The notes: generated by a model from the letters alone, not told the origin. Shown: positions 47,745-58,623, counted from the first letter of the stretch. The stretch: DNA of 64,000 nt from Clitopilus passeckerianus (GCA_944990035.1 CALYLX010000112.1:682001-746000); one strand, 5' to 3'. A program made the numbers and translations.

Positions 47745-49117
47745 ATGAATCCAGACGTGGCTCCACCGCCTTCAGCACTTACCTTGGACGACCAAAGTGC
47801 TGCTCAGCGTGCTCGAGACCGTTTCAAGGCCAAATCCAAATATATATCTCTACCAAATCTCAGGAAACCAAAGTCTCTTGGCTCGAAAACTAGACAGGGA
47901 GCCGTCAGTACTGAAGCTCTTAGTCCTGATGGCAACGAGCCGAATGCTCAGAGTGTCATCACATTGGAAGCACCTCAGGAAGAAGAGGGCTACCAATACG
48001 GCGATAAATACGAATGGGCTATCGTCTACGAGAACCAGAGGGGGTGAGTGACAGTGACGAGCTTCACTGGGTCCACCAGCCAGTAACTGACCCGAACAAT
48101 CATAGGTTAACATTCTTTTCGATACCATACTATTCGAGCCTTTCCCTTCTTCCTAATGATCCTGCACCTTTCACAATACCCGTCATTGTAAACAACCGGC
48201 ACCACCAGATACCAGTCAGGCTCGCAGAATACCCCTTACCTGACGGGAACTGGCGATGGGTTTCCAAATGCTGGATGATTGACATGCGCACCAGTAACGG
48301 TGAAGTTCAGCATGACGGATTTGAGTATAACTGGATATTCCGTACACACAAGTGGCGCGCAGAAATCGGCAAGTTCAATGCAGGAGGATGGGTACGCAGG
48401 AGACGCTGGATACGTCTCATGCTGCGACCTGGCCACAACCCTCATTGTCAAACCCCTATGGATAGCTGTTCGTTGATTTTCATTCTGCTCTGCATTTGTT
48501 TACTGATGACTTCTTCCAGCATCTAACTCCAGCAACCTCAGTTCCCCTCTAATATCCACACCGACACCCAGCATATTGGACGGCGCACTCGATATCTGGA
48601 CTTCGGAAGACGTTGAAAGCAACTGGCATAAGTTCCGCGCTATCATGAAATCCGTTGGTAGAGATGGTCGCAAACTGGAAGTATGGAAACTTTGGCTCTC
48701 TAAAGATCCAGACCTTGAATCCCAGACGTCCATCGAATTCGATTTCGGGAGGCAAGGAAAGCCTTGGCTAGACGGAGACGGGGAGACAATGCTGTCTCCG
48801 AGCATGTCAGATGGAGAATCTGCCTTTCAGGATTATCTGGGCCGACTGCGCATTCCGCCCAGAGGATACCTTATACCCTTCCTTCGAAAATATGTCAGTG
48901 ATTTCTGATTCCTTTGGGGGTTTTCCTTTGGCTAATTTTAGACTCCCAGGGCCAAGCAGTACTAAGAATGTTCATATACCCCGATTCTCGCGCACGTTTG
49001 TTGGAAATGTTTGCTTCTTCTGGACTTTTAAAGGACTTGAACGTAGAAATAGGAGAGACTGAGGTTGACTTTTGGAGTTACAGTAAACAGCTGAAGGAGT
49101 TAATGAATTACACGTGA
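47745..49117 (+). CDS. Dysferlin (DysF) domain peroxin-like protein
   Basis: ATG 47745, 86 bases from the divergent JAC1. N-terminal polar segment (MNPDVAPPPSALTLDDQSAA), then the DysF-N phrase YEWAIVYENQRG and, after an intron, FSIPYYSSLSLLPNDPAPFT IP. The DysF-C module is NWRWVSKCWMIDM, GFEYNWIFRTHKWRAEIG and GGWVRRRRWIRLM. After a break come SEDVESNWHKFRAIMKSVGR DGRKLEVWKLW and a helical C-terminal part VFIYPDSR-like RMFIYPDSRARLLEMFASSG. DysF domains occur in fungal peroxins (PEX23/PEX30 group) and in TECPR1. PEX30-like proteins usually also have a reticulon-like membrane region, which is not seen here, so the exact role is uncertain. Confidence 0.82.
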
Positions 49118-49179
49118 TACCCATAATTACAGTGAAGCCGAGTATTTCAGCAACGAACAACGGATGGCATGATCATGCA

Positions 49180-50994
49180 ATGACCCTCAAAGAATGGGCC
49201 AGCAAACAGCCAATTCAAGTGGCTTTGAGGGCTTATCTTCTCTCTTTATCGCTCTCTATAGGTCCTTCACTCATTCCGGTCATTACATCCTATATTAGAC
49301 GCAGCAAAGCGAGGAAGAACACACCACGGGCTTTACTACAGCTCGTGTTCAACGAACTCGGAGTCAATGGCTTTGCATTTGCTGTGGCCGTCTCCTTTGG
49401 AGGGAGCATAGCTCTCAATGACTGGCTTTTGAACTTCTCTCAGCAAGAAGACGCAACCACCACTTCGGATGCGAAATCCTCGAAGCAATGTCTATCTGAC
49501 TATTTATCAAATGCCGTTCGCAAACTCTCCCCTGCCCAGCGGAGCTTCCTTGCGACATTCTTGTCTACTTCTATAGGTGCATATCTCCTCCGCCCGAGGA
49601 GCAAGCGTCATCCCTCCCGACCAATCCACACACCAGAGCCATCAACCCGACCTGCCAAACTTCCACCTACACTAGACCTTACATTGCTCTTATTCACAAG
49701 AGCTTGCGATGTGGTGCTACAGCTTGCACTTCGCGATGCAGACAACCAAGAATTTTCCCCGAACAAACAGAAGGAGCTTGACAAATTCCAACGCATACGA
49801 GCCATCACATCCAAGATTGACGCATTCTTGTTCTGGGCATCGAGCGCAAGGTAAGCCTGTTTGATGCGTCCAATAGTCTTGCGCTGATTTGGTTCCTCAC
49901 AGAATAATGTGGTGTTGGTTTTACAAACCACATCGGCTTCCACTCTCCTATGTGAAGTGGATAGCAGCCTTAGGCAACGTCGACGCACGTGTCATGGATG
50001 CCCTGCGTCATATTCGCACTGGCGACTGGTCCTATATTACTGGCTCTAAACGGCACGCGGCACTTTTAGAAGATTTCTCTTACGAACTCGGCTACAAAGC
50101 TTCCTGGGGTAACCCCATTGCCCTCCCTGCCTTTGGTGGTCAGTTCGCTAACAATGTATGGAGAACTATGGGGGTAAACAATAGAGCGGGATTGGGAGGA
50201 TTGCCCTGTGAACTGGTACATGGCGGTATCGGGTCGTCTTTAGGTCTGGAAGGCAGTTGCACAGCGAATTGGATGATTAGAGGCTCGGTGGCCTTCCTTG
50301 AAGCTGCTGCAATATATTTACCTGTACATTTCTCTCACTCTCTCTTTGTGGTGCGCTAAAGCTGACAGCTTATCGTTTACAGGTTCACTTCGCTCCTGTG
50401 ATCTTGACACGCCCACGCAAACTTCTCGATCTTAAGGTACTACTACCAACCCTCATGGGAGCAGGCCAAAGTGCGACTTTTCTTGCCTCCTTCGTTGCCC
50501 TCTATTGGGCGTCTGTCTGCTTCACACGCACCCTCGTCCTTGCACGCGCACTCCCTTTCATCTCGCACGATTTCTGGGACGGCCCCTACGGGTGTATCAT
50601 GGCTGGATCCTTGGTATGCGGGAGTAGCATCTGGATTGAAAATGGCAGGAGGAGGGGAGAGATGGCTTTCTATGTTCTCCCTCGGGCCCTCCGGACAGTT
50701 TTGCCTGTCGCTTGGATGAGAGCTAACTCCAAGAAAACAAAGCTGATTGAGAGGTTTGAGGGCTCTTGCAGTTCCACGATAGCAATACTAACTATTTCTC
50801 CTAGACTGGCATTGCTGCTTTCATTCAGCTCAATCCTGAGTGCCGCTCTCCACCGCCCAGAGCTGCTACGCGGGCTTCTACGCCGGACAATCACATTTAT
50901 TCTTGGCACGAAGCGAGGAACAGTTAAACCAGCTATCACCACGGATTCAGCGAAATCTCATACATACGTGGAACGTGAAGAAATGACGGGTTAA
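49180..50994 (+). CDS. TMEM135-like multi-span membrane protein
   Basis: First in-frame ATG is 49180 (MTLKEWASKQPIQVALRAYL), 62 bases after the DysF gene stop. Hydrophobic segments include LLSLSLSIGPSLIPVITSYI, NGFAFAVAVSFGGSIALNDW and RSFLATFLSTSIGAYLL. After an intron come IMWCWFYKPHRLPLSYVKWI and the family phrase GLGGLPCELVHGGIGSSLGL with GSCTANWMIRG. The next exon has APVILTRPRKLLDLKVLLPT, GQSATFLASFVALYWASVCF and GPYGCIMAGSLVCGSSIWIE. It ends RPELLRGLLRRTITFILG and a polar tail. The LPCELVH...GSCT cysteine arrangement matches fungal TMEM135-type proteins. In animals TMEM135 is linked to peroxisomes and mitochondrial dynamics; the fungal role is not established. Confidence 0.8.
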
Positions 50995-51290
50995 AAATGG
51001 TTGCCCGTTAGAGAATCAAGATCCATATCTCATATACCCTTAAACTCTCGATACACCTCAAAAATGTTCAGCCCCGAAGCTAACAAGGAAACTCTTTTCA
51101 GGGCAAGATATATTGTGTCATGGCACAGGATAGCAATGATGATTAACTAGCAGAGCAGTGTACATGTATGCGTAGTGGGTATTAGTATATCGATCTCAGG
51201 CTTGCATAGCGTATGTGAATTTGAGTGTCCGACCGGCAGTACAGAAGAAACGATCACGAAAAGAATAATCGGTGAAAGGGATGGAAATAA

Positions 51291-52130
51291 TCATACAAGT
51301 GAACCAACAAGAGGGGCGAGAATAGGTTGTAAGAGGTTGAGCGTCGCATCCACCAAGTTTTCTGTGATGTTCAAGATGTCGTCGATGATGCACTTGAGCT
51401 CATAGAGGACTGTGACCGCGATCAGTTGAAGCCGAAACGACCCAAAATATGCACTCACTAGGTCCTAAAATCGGCCCCAAAAAAGGAAAGCTCTGTACTG
51501 TCTCAACGAGCTCGGACAGCGTGTCTTTGTGAAGGTTGACCGCGTTCTTAAGTAGCACTTCCAATGGATCGTCAGAGTTATAAAAAGCGAGCCCTTTATC
51601 TGCAGCGAGCTTCTCCAAGACGGTCTTTAGGTCGAGGATATTGGCCTTGTAGCTCTGTGCTGCCGTTGCAAATCTCTTCTGAAAATCTCCATCACTAGGA
51701 TCCGCCGTGGCAGCTTGCGCACTGAACTTCCCTGCAAGTAGACGTCTAGTAAGCCAAGTTATCCCGAGATATCAGAGAACCACGACGAACGCAGAGCACC
51801 AGATCTTTCTTTTGCTCGCTGATAAGATCGGTTCAGATCAGCAAGTTCGCTAGGAGATATCTGCCTGAGCGCGTGTTTTCCAGGTATCGCCCGAGATCTG
51901 AGCAGGCGGGGCCTGGAGTATGACGAGATCGAATGGATTGGCGAGTCCCGTGCTTCTTTCAGAGCGACGAGAGGTGCTGCATTATGCGTAGAATTGGTTT
52001 CCAAGAGTTTGCCGCTGGGCGGGCTGGTGAACAAGCTTCCTGATACCGGAGAGGCCATGCAGACAGAACCGGATCCAATAACGACGGCTGCACACAACGC
52101 GAAGCCTATTGAACGAACTGAAGGAGACAT
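51291..52130 (-). CDS. Secreted helical protein of unknown function
   Basis: ATG 52130 gives MSPSVRSIGFALCAAVVIGS GSVCMASPVSG, a classic signal peptide with an Ala-Ser-Pro cleavage region. A Ser/Arg-rich segment follows (ISSYSRPRLLRSRAIPGKHA). After an intron the mature part is predicted helical: KFSAQAATADPSDGDFQKRF, YKANILDLKTVLEKLAADKG and DPLEVLLKNAVNLHKDTLSE LVE. The last exon is LYELKCIIDDILNITENLVD ATLNLLQPILAPL with stop at 51293-51291. No catalytic motif is seen. It resembles the many small secreted helical proteins of mushroom-forming fungi; a wall or surface role is a guess. A minus-strand TATA-like sequence lies at 52254-52260. Confidence 0.72.
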
Positions 52131-52668
52131 GATAGCCACCGCTTGCTTCTGCAGAGATCGAGAAGTAAGATAAAGGAAATAAGGCCTTGGCTTATTCGGA
52201 GACAGTGGGAGGAAGGAAAAAGAGGAATGGGATTATTCTGGGGCTTCCTTAACTTTATAATCGCGAACTAAAACTCGCTGTGATCTGATTGGCTGGTGAT
52301 TCGTGAAAACTCGACGCGTCAGTCACGTGTGGTACACCGCCACATGGGCTGCCAACCTCACGCTCATCGCCAACTTTGACTTGAATGTCCAGGTGAAGCG
52401 ACGCGCGCCACTGGATTCACCGACGGCTCATGAAGCGTAGGGGCATGGGTTCTATTTGAAAAAGTAATCAGCGTCGGCGAAAATCCATCGTTGTCTAAGT
52501 CCCGCCGGTGTTCCACTCGCCTGCAAGGCAACGTTTACCGCCGCTTTTATTAATGCGGGCGGAAGTATGGTTAGAATTAGCAGAGATCTCGGAGTACAAT
52601 AGACTTGACCGAATGGTTAACAAAGTACAATCAGACTTCATGAAAACTTGTTCTCTACGTCAAAAAGG
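52131..52668. promoter_or_regulatory. Promoter of the secreted-protein gene and 3' flank of the MARVEL gene
   Basis: No gene supported. Reading the minus strand, TTATAAAG at about 52260-52253 lies some 125 bases before the secreted-protein start. A CACGTG E-box-like hexamer is near 52325. Plus-strand open frames here have no motif. Confidence 0.5.
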
Positions 52669-53374
52669 TCAACCAAGGTACTCAAGAGAAGACCAGGAAA
52701 ATCTCACATAACTACGTTTGCTCGCGTGAACCCATATGCAGGTACTAATCATAGTAAGCGTGCAAAGCCCAAATGTTGTCCATCCCAACGCTTCGACTGT
52801 CAACGACTGTCGACATCTACAAGAGAAGTCAGACTTTGACATCGGACTTTGTGCCGCCGTTAACCTACCGCGAGATGGGTGCATACCAAGGACAATGACC
52901 GCCGGTTCTTGTGACATGCATGAGGCCTGCCGCCGTTCCCTTGCCACGGCATTATTGTGATGCCCACAGCGGGAGAAGGGGTGGGTTACTTACCCAAAGC
53001 ACTGAAGTCAGCAAGAGCCAAATTATCGAACTTGCTATATTGGCTAGAACGTGGCTTGCCCCATCGACGATCCATAGCATGTAAGCGGCTGAAAATAGCA
53101 ATGTCCAGGAAGAGTTGAACACGAATAGGATCAGCCTAGGTGTTTCAACCGATAGGTCAGCCAAGTCAGACATGAAGAACAAGGCATCAATGTACAGGTG
53201 ATGATATTTCTGGGTCGGCCAAGTGTCACGTTCGTTCCCTGCATTTACCAGAAACGCAGTTAAGCCAAGCTCTGCAAAGGCACAACATGTTATCAAGGCG
53301 AACAGGAGTGGATAGAGGCGCGAGTGAACGAAGGTTGTCTGCTGTGGCCTTCGGGTGGGTGGCTGAGTAGTCAT
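52669..53374 (-). CDS. MARVEL-like four-span membrane protein
   Basis: ATG 53374 gives MTTQPPTRRPQQTTFVHSRL then four hydrophobic spans: LLFALITCCAFAELGLTAFL, YIDALFFMSDLADLSVETP followed by RLILFVFNSSWTLLFSAAYM LWIV, HVLANIASSIIWLLLTSVLW, and, after two introns, TVEALGWTTFGLCTLTMIST CIWV. The short cytoplasmic end is HASKRSYVRFSWSSLEYLG with stop at 52669. The piece between the introns is GTAAGLMHVTRTGGHC and then RCRQS. Topology and the RCRQSLTVEALGW phrase match fungal MARVEL/tetraspan proteins, which organise membrane domains. The exon border before RCRQS is tentative. Confidence 0.72.
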
Positions 53375-53750
53375 GTTCGAGGAAAAGTCGGACTCTCTAG
53401 GGACTGGTCGTCGCCGGTGTTATAGGAGAGCTCGGATAGCGTTTCTCTTAAATCCGTGTCGGGGCACAGCTAAGACGACCGTTTTCCATGCAAGAATCGT
53501 CAGGGCTTCGAATAGACAAGGAGCGCTAGTCGGCTGCTGTCCGCCCTGCAACGTGCTGGGGAAACAGAGGGGGCACGTTGTCTCCTGCCATGAGATTATG
53601 AACATGTTGCAGCGTGGCCCTAGCATTTAATGTGATGTGCATAGCATATGCCTCACTGCCGATTTGGACCCCACGTTGGGATCAGCCTTGTTTCTGAACT
53701 TGGACACAAGAGTTCGAATAGAGGTGGCGATTTGTTAAGTGGTAGTACAA
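53375..53750. promoter_or_regulatory. MARVEL-gene upstream region and MYG1 3' flank
   Basis: Both neighbours are on the minus strand. No coding signal, repeat or RNA gene was recognised. Confidence 0.5.
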
Positions 53751-55231
53751 TTACTGCTCCAACAGTGCAGCTCGAGCTATATGTAAAGCACCCTCTAGAG
53801 TTTTGTTTCCTGGAATGCCGAGCGTCAATCGGTGATCACATTGATCAGTGAAACGGCACGCACCTCCAATGAAACCTGAGGCATGGATAAAAATGCATCC
53901 CTCGATGCCGGAAGCAGCAGATAATTCATCATCCCTTAGGCCTCTCCATTTCTCGGGGAGGGCTTGCCGGCTTTCGAAGCTATCTGGAGAGACGGGCACA
54001 GCTTGGATGCGCCAGTTGTTGGCCGTTTCATCTGGATATACGATATAGACGGCAGCTCCAGATTCCACTTGTGACGAGGGGTCTTCCTCAAGCTCGAATA
54101 GATGTTCCTAGGATTGAACTATAAGCCAGCACTCAAATATGTTCTCCGCCGGGCTGACCTTCCATGGCAGGAACTTCTCAAGCAGGACGAGCTTTCCAGA
54201 AGGGTCGACTTTTCGCTTGCTATTGGCAATGGACTCTATTAAGAGATCCCTTGCAGGTAGCCATGCATTTGCGTAATATTTCAATCTGCCCAAAAACTCT
54301 TCGCCCGTCAAAGTCGATGCCTTGGCAAATTGGGCCTGGTAGCGAGTTGCTCAGTGGACAGAGGGAATGTGATGCTGTGAAAAACTGACGTCGATAGTCT
54401 GAGAGTCCGCCGGCTCGTTCCAGGCTGAATTCAACCAACCTACACGACTAGAGAGATCTGTCCGGTTTCTGTATTTCGGCTTGATTTCCGTGGGATATTG
54501 CGTGACGCCATTGTCAATCGCATCAATGCCTTCTATGAACTCCTACAAAGGGAAGCCAGTCAGCAACGTGTAAACTGAGTTCCGCGGATGGACCTGCCTT
54601 GTACAACTTCAGCCATAATGTGTCAATCTTCGGGCTATCGAGGGCAATCTGAAGCGAGTTGGCAATCACTTCTTTGCCAAAATGTCTGCATGAAAGGAAG
54701 CTCTGTTGAAGCTGACTAAAGTAAGAAATCAAGCGTCATACTTGTATACCAGTCCGGCCGAAGAGAGTTTCGTATTGAATCCATGGCCAAAGACCTCCGT
54801 GAAACCGCGTTGATGGTGGTCAAAACGGTTGATATTGGCATCGTACACAGCGCCGACATCTACGACGATATCACAGGTGTCAAGGACGGCAGGATCTCTA
54901 CTCCGCTTCAGACCTAGACGTGACGAGGATCAAGAGTCATTTGGGGTCAGAAGCCCAGCATAGCGACAGACTAACCAGCATCTCTGTATGTCGTTGTCTG
55001 ACGGAGCAAAAACACAGCCAATGCTTCGTCACAGTGAAAAGTTCCATTGTGGGTTCCTATAACCTTTTGCTAACTTTAAAGGATGATTCGCGTAATCGAA
55101 CGTCAGATAGCAACCTTCTCCAATTTCTGTCTTTTGGGAGGACTTTCAGCAGCCATTGTAAGGAAAGATCGTCTATATTGTGCGTAGATGGTCCTGGAAA
55201 AATGGCGGTGATGCTGACGAAATGAGAACAT
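53751..55231 (-). CDS. MYG1: MYG1 family exonuclease-like protein
   Basis: DHH-type phosphoesterase-like family; human MYG1 is a 3'-5' RNA exonuclease in nucleolus and mitochondria. Two in-frame starts are available: ATG 55231 ([23 protein letters not shown], import-like) and a later ATG ([17 protein letters not shown], a basic nuclear-type stretch). Then come the metal-site motif [105 protein letters not shown] [20 protein letters not shown] and [20 protein letters not shown]. The end is [10 protein letters not shown], a last intron, then [18 protein letters not shown], stop 53751. All hallmark motifs are present. Confidence 0.92.
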
Positions 55232-55410
55232 GCTAGTAACCAAAGCAGTGACGGCAGTTGCCGACGGATGTATATGCAAAGGAGTGTCCTGGATGAAAGA
55301 GAGGAAATATAGGTGATACATCATCACTAGGAGTGTAGAGTTCCTGGGTACTAAAATGTCCAATAATCTAGGTTAATAACTAATCATACTGTCCGTGTCA
55401 ATGTCAATCA

Positions 55411-55949
55411 TCAGAGTAACGTCAGCGCCCCTCCAACCAACAGACCGCCCAGGCCAACTGCGTATGCATTTCGTTTCAAGCCCTGAGCACCTGCGATGTA
55501 GTCGTCACCTGGCCCATATGCACCATTGCCACCCCCAGGTGCCGGTGCTCCATTTGCTCCACCACCACCACTTATGTCCGTCGGTGCAGTTGGTAGAGGT
55601 TTTGTCGAAGTGGAAGAAGTCGCATTGCCGGAAGCACTAACTGAATTCGATGTATTATTTCCAGACGGCGTAGGAGTCGGCTGGATAGTTGAAGTGGTGG
55701 TAATGAGCGTGACGCTTGTAGATGTGAACTCTTGACGGTTAGGGCCAAAGCCAATGATGGTGGTAGCAGATGTTATTGTCAACACGGTTTGCGATGGCCG
55801 CTGCGAATTGGATGCATTCTGAGTGTTTTGCCCCGACGACTAGAAAATAGTGAGTGAATACCCCGAAAAAATGAAGTGCCGCTTCAGACCTGAGAAACCG
55901 CAAGGAGAGGGAAAGCTAGGAGGTAGAGGACCTTGCTTAGTTTTGTCAT
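55411..55949 (-). CDS. Ser/Thr-rich GPI-anchored surface protein
   Basis: ATG 55949 gives a signal peptide MTKLSKVLYLLAFPLLAVSQ. After one intron the mature protein is low-complexity: TSTSVTLITTTSTIQPTPTP, SASGNATSSTSTKPLPTAPT and a Gly/Pro/Ala run (SGGGGANGAPAPGGGNGAYG). It ends with a GPI-attachment tail, polar GLKRN then AYAVGLGGLLVGGALTLL, stop 55411. Dense Ser/Thr suggests heavy O-mannosylation. No enzyme domain; a wall structural or coat role is likely. Divergent from the next gene with a 66-base spacer. Confidence 0.82.
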
Positions 55950-56015
55950 GGCGGCAGGAGAAGAGGAGGACTGATTTGGATCACGTGTAACACCCTTTAA
56001 CTTTTTCCCAACACT

Positions 56016-57290
56016 ATGGACGTGCGGTCACCGGCGCCCGCAACGACGAGCAAGCCGCAAGCAGAGCCGTTACCATCGACAACGATAGATATAATCCTTC
56101 AATTCATCGTGCCCTCATCGCTGCTTGAACCTCTACCCCCTCACCTTCTCTCTCGCCCATTACTTCAGCGCCACCATTTTCTCCATTTATCTGCCGAAAA
56201 CCCTTTGGAGTACCTAGTATGGCCTGGCACCGAGTCCTCTTTGCAACAAACAGTCATCGATCTTCTGGAAAAACTGCCACGACCGGCTGAACAGCAAGAT
56301 TACACAGTCAGATACGCTGCTGACGCTGAGTCGTGTTATGCTCATGCCGCCATCCCTTCAGGCCCGGAGCCACCGGGCCTCCGCCTGATTTTCCTTTGGG
56401 AGCCTGATGGCTGGAAATATCATAATATAGGCGTCTTGCCGTTTCCTCCAGACTCACATCCAACCCTCCAAGAAGCCATGCTCTTCCAGCCTATCGATTT
56501 CTTAGAAGAAGTCGGCATCGAGGCCGATCTCGATGAGGATGCTTACTGGGACTCGTATGGAGGCCCAATTGCCGTAGAGACTGGTATCTCTGCTCCTGCT
56601 GCCAAAAATACGAGCAACCTTAGTGCTGAAGATGCCTACTGGGCGCAGTACTCTTCTGTTCATGGTACGCCTCGAATCACGCAATACAGTGCTCATTCGG
56701 CCCTCCACGAATTAGCTTTGACGCTCCCCTTCACAGGTACCGCTGATTCAACATCGCCAACACCTCCGCCCCTTCCGCTCAAAATGAAGGAAGATGCAAG
56801 GAATCGCCTCACTTTGGCAATGCCTGACCAAGACACCTCCATCCTCAACAATCCCCTTGTCCCACCGTCCCCGAATGATCTTGCTCGTCGTCTCCGGGAT
56901 ATTCAGATGAGACCCGAATCCCCTCCGTTGATAGAGGATTCAGACTCTGAGGCAGGGTCAGCCTTTGGAACAGCATCTGATAATTCGGACGCGGGTTCCG
57001 AGTCCACGCCTTCACCATCCCTATACGCCAAGTCTGAGTCATCGATGGACCTGGAACCAGCGCCTCTATCCATCGAAACCACCATGCTAGGCGAAGCTTC
57101 TAACGCCGCATATCACGCTCGTGAAAACGTGGAAGAGGATGACGAGGCCGACGTGACTCTTAAAGAAGCTATTCGTAACGTGTACAAACTCTGGAGGCTC
57201 GCCAAACGGATTGAATCTCCAACTTACGACCAAGGGGAACAATTCCTTGATGTTGTGCGACAAGTTGTCGCGGAAACATCTTATCAGTGA
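56016..57290 (+). CDS. Conserved hypothetical protein, 424 residues, intron-free
   Basis: One uninterrupted exon, unusual in this window. An ordered N-terminal half has LPSTTIDIILQFIVPSSLLE, RHHFLHLSAENPLEYLVWPG and LRLIFLWEPDGWKYHNIGVL PF. An acidic motif occurs twice: DEDAYWDSYGG and AEDAYWAQYSSVHGTPRI. The rest is acidic and Ser-rich (DSDSEAGSAFGTASDNSDAG) and ends in a predicted helix TLKEAIRNVYKLWRLAKRIE. I do not recognise a domain. The repeated DAYW-x-x-Y looks like a short protein-binding motif. Location is probably soluble, nuclear or cytosolic. Confidence 0.85.
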   Translation: MDVRSPAPATTSKPQAEPLPSTTIDIILQFIVPSSLLEPLPPHLLSRPLLQRHHFLHLSAENPLEYLVWPGTESSLQQTVIDLLEKLPRPAEQQDYTVRYAADAESCYAHAAIPSGPEPPGLRLIFLWEPDGWKYHNIGVLPFPPDSHPTLQEAMLFQPIDFLEEVGIEADLDEDAYWDSYGGPIAVETGISAPAAKNTSNLSAEDAYWAQYSSVHGTPRITQYSAHSALHELALTLPFTGTADSTSPTPPPLPLKMKEDARNRLTLAMPDQDTSILNNPLVPPSPNDLARRLRDIQMRPESPPLIEDSDSEAGSAFGTASDNSDAGSESTPSPSLYAKSESSMDLEPAPLSIETTMLGEASNAAYHARENVEEDDEADVTLKEAIRNVYKLWRLAKRIESPTYDQGEQFLDVVRQVVAETSYQ

Positions 57291-57503
57291 TATGTTCCAT
57301 CCCCTTGTTTTTCTCAGGAATCTCGTTCAAAAGTAGCCCATCTGCAGGTCATCAGATATCTGAACCCCGTGTATACTGGTATTTATTAGCATATTATTGC
57401 TACGTCGCTCGTTCCATTTCCCCCTCGTTATGCTTTCAAATTGGTCGCTAGGAATAATGTGTACTTCTTTTCAAGGCTATTCCTTCTAGTACGTCGTCGT
57501 AAC

Positions 57504-58623
57504 TAACAGGATGTCGCCTCTATATCAATGTTGAGATTGCCTTGCTGTAATATAATGGTCTCAAGTCAGCTACGGCTGGTAGCGTAATTACACAGACGCA
57601 CGAAAGAGGATAGGAGGCTCCTAGCTGTGACCGCGATATCCAGCGCATTAACCCCAGACGCCTCACATGCTTCTCTGTCAGGGACGCTCTGGATCAAGTG
57701 TCAGCCAAGGTTATTAGGTGCCGAAACGCGTTGAATGTTACCCCTCCGAAGGCGGCTATCTTGCAGTAGTTGGCGGGATGGGTGGAAGGGCAACTCAACA
57801 TGCTGTCAGTACATGCAGCAGGCAGTGCTGATGGAACTCGGTGACCTACGCGTCAACGATCTTCACTTTGACAGTATTGCCGTTGCAAGCGCCTGATGTT
57901 TCTCCGTCCAACGAGCCGGTGCCTGGCGCAATTCAGATCACACAATACATTGCAGCCATAGCAGCGTCATCTGACTCACAGCGCACGTTGAAGCACTGTT
58001 ATAAAGAGATGGCCTCAAGGGTCAGAATATTTCACTCGGGTTTTATGGTAGGCCACGTACGTGTCCACATTGTTGCTCGTCAGAGCACGCAGCTTGAAAT
58101 AAATTAGCCTCTGTTGAGTGTCAGATCGGCGATGGTTGACCTACGTCCCGTGCAATCGATGCATGTGCCTTGACCGTTGCTTATGGAGAGGACATGTGTG
58201 AATATGCATGAGACGACTTGAAACTGATCAGAATGCGTACCATTTGCCGGCATCTTTAGAGCCAGCGCAAGGAGATCCTGTCCACAGAGGGGATATGTCA
58301 CTCATTGCAGCTGCGTAGATGTCATTTCCTTGGGAGTTTGTCGGAGAAAACCCTAGAGGATCGCGCATTGTCAGCGAATCTATTCGCAGCACTGGCAGAA
58401 TTTACGGATGACCTGACCTGAACAGACAACGCCAGATTGAGTTCCATACTAGTAGCATTAGAAATATCATCAGGCGGGAGATCGGGGGATAAACAATCTG
58501 ACTAACGTCGTTGAAGGTAGTGACGCCTGCTACAGCAATTACGCCAGAGGCATAGAGAGAGATCGTAGAGAGGAGAGTTGTAATCCCACTAACAAGCATC
58601 ATTGCCAAGAGTGTACTGTTCAT
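57504..58623 (-). CDS. Expansin-like secreted protein (double-psi beta-barrel)
   Basis: About ten short exons splice into one protein. Exon 1 (58623-58507) is signal peptide plus GVIAVAGVTTFND. Exon 2 (58448-58418) is YGTQSGVVCS. Exon 3 (58352-58241) is FSPTNSQGNDIYAAAMSDIS then PLWTGSPCAGSKDAGK. Exon 4 (58179-58145) is CNGQGTCIDCTG. Exon 5 (58110-58061) ends ACSDEQQCGH. Exon 6 is 16 bases (57995-57980, CFNVRC). Exon 7 (57922-57850) is TGSLDGETSGACNGNTVKVK IVDA. Exon 8 (57802-57742) is LSCPSTHPANYCKIAAFGG. Exon 9 (57688-57602) is VPDREACEASGVNALDIAVT. A short last exon stops near 57504. CGHCFNVRC...NTVKVKIVDA...NALDI is the expansin/DPBB pattern; such proteins loosen wall polysaccharides. No C-terminal binding domain. 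Phases agree at each junction except the last exon, which is less certain. Confidence 0.75.

Noticed and set aside
57841..58107. Plus-strand open frame of 88 codons
   Set aside because: It is antisense to exons 5-7 of the expansin-like gene, whose spliced product has a clear Cys and DPBB pattern.
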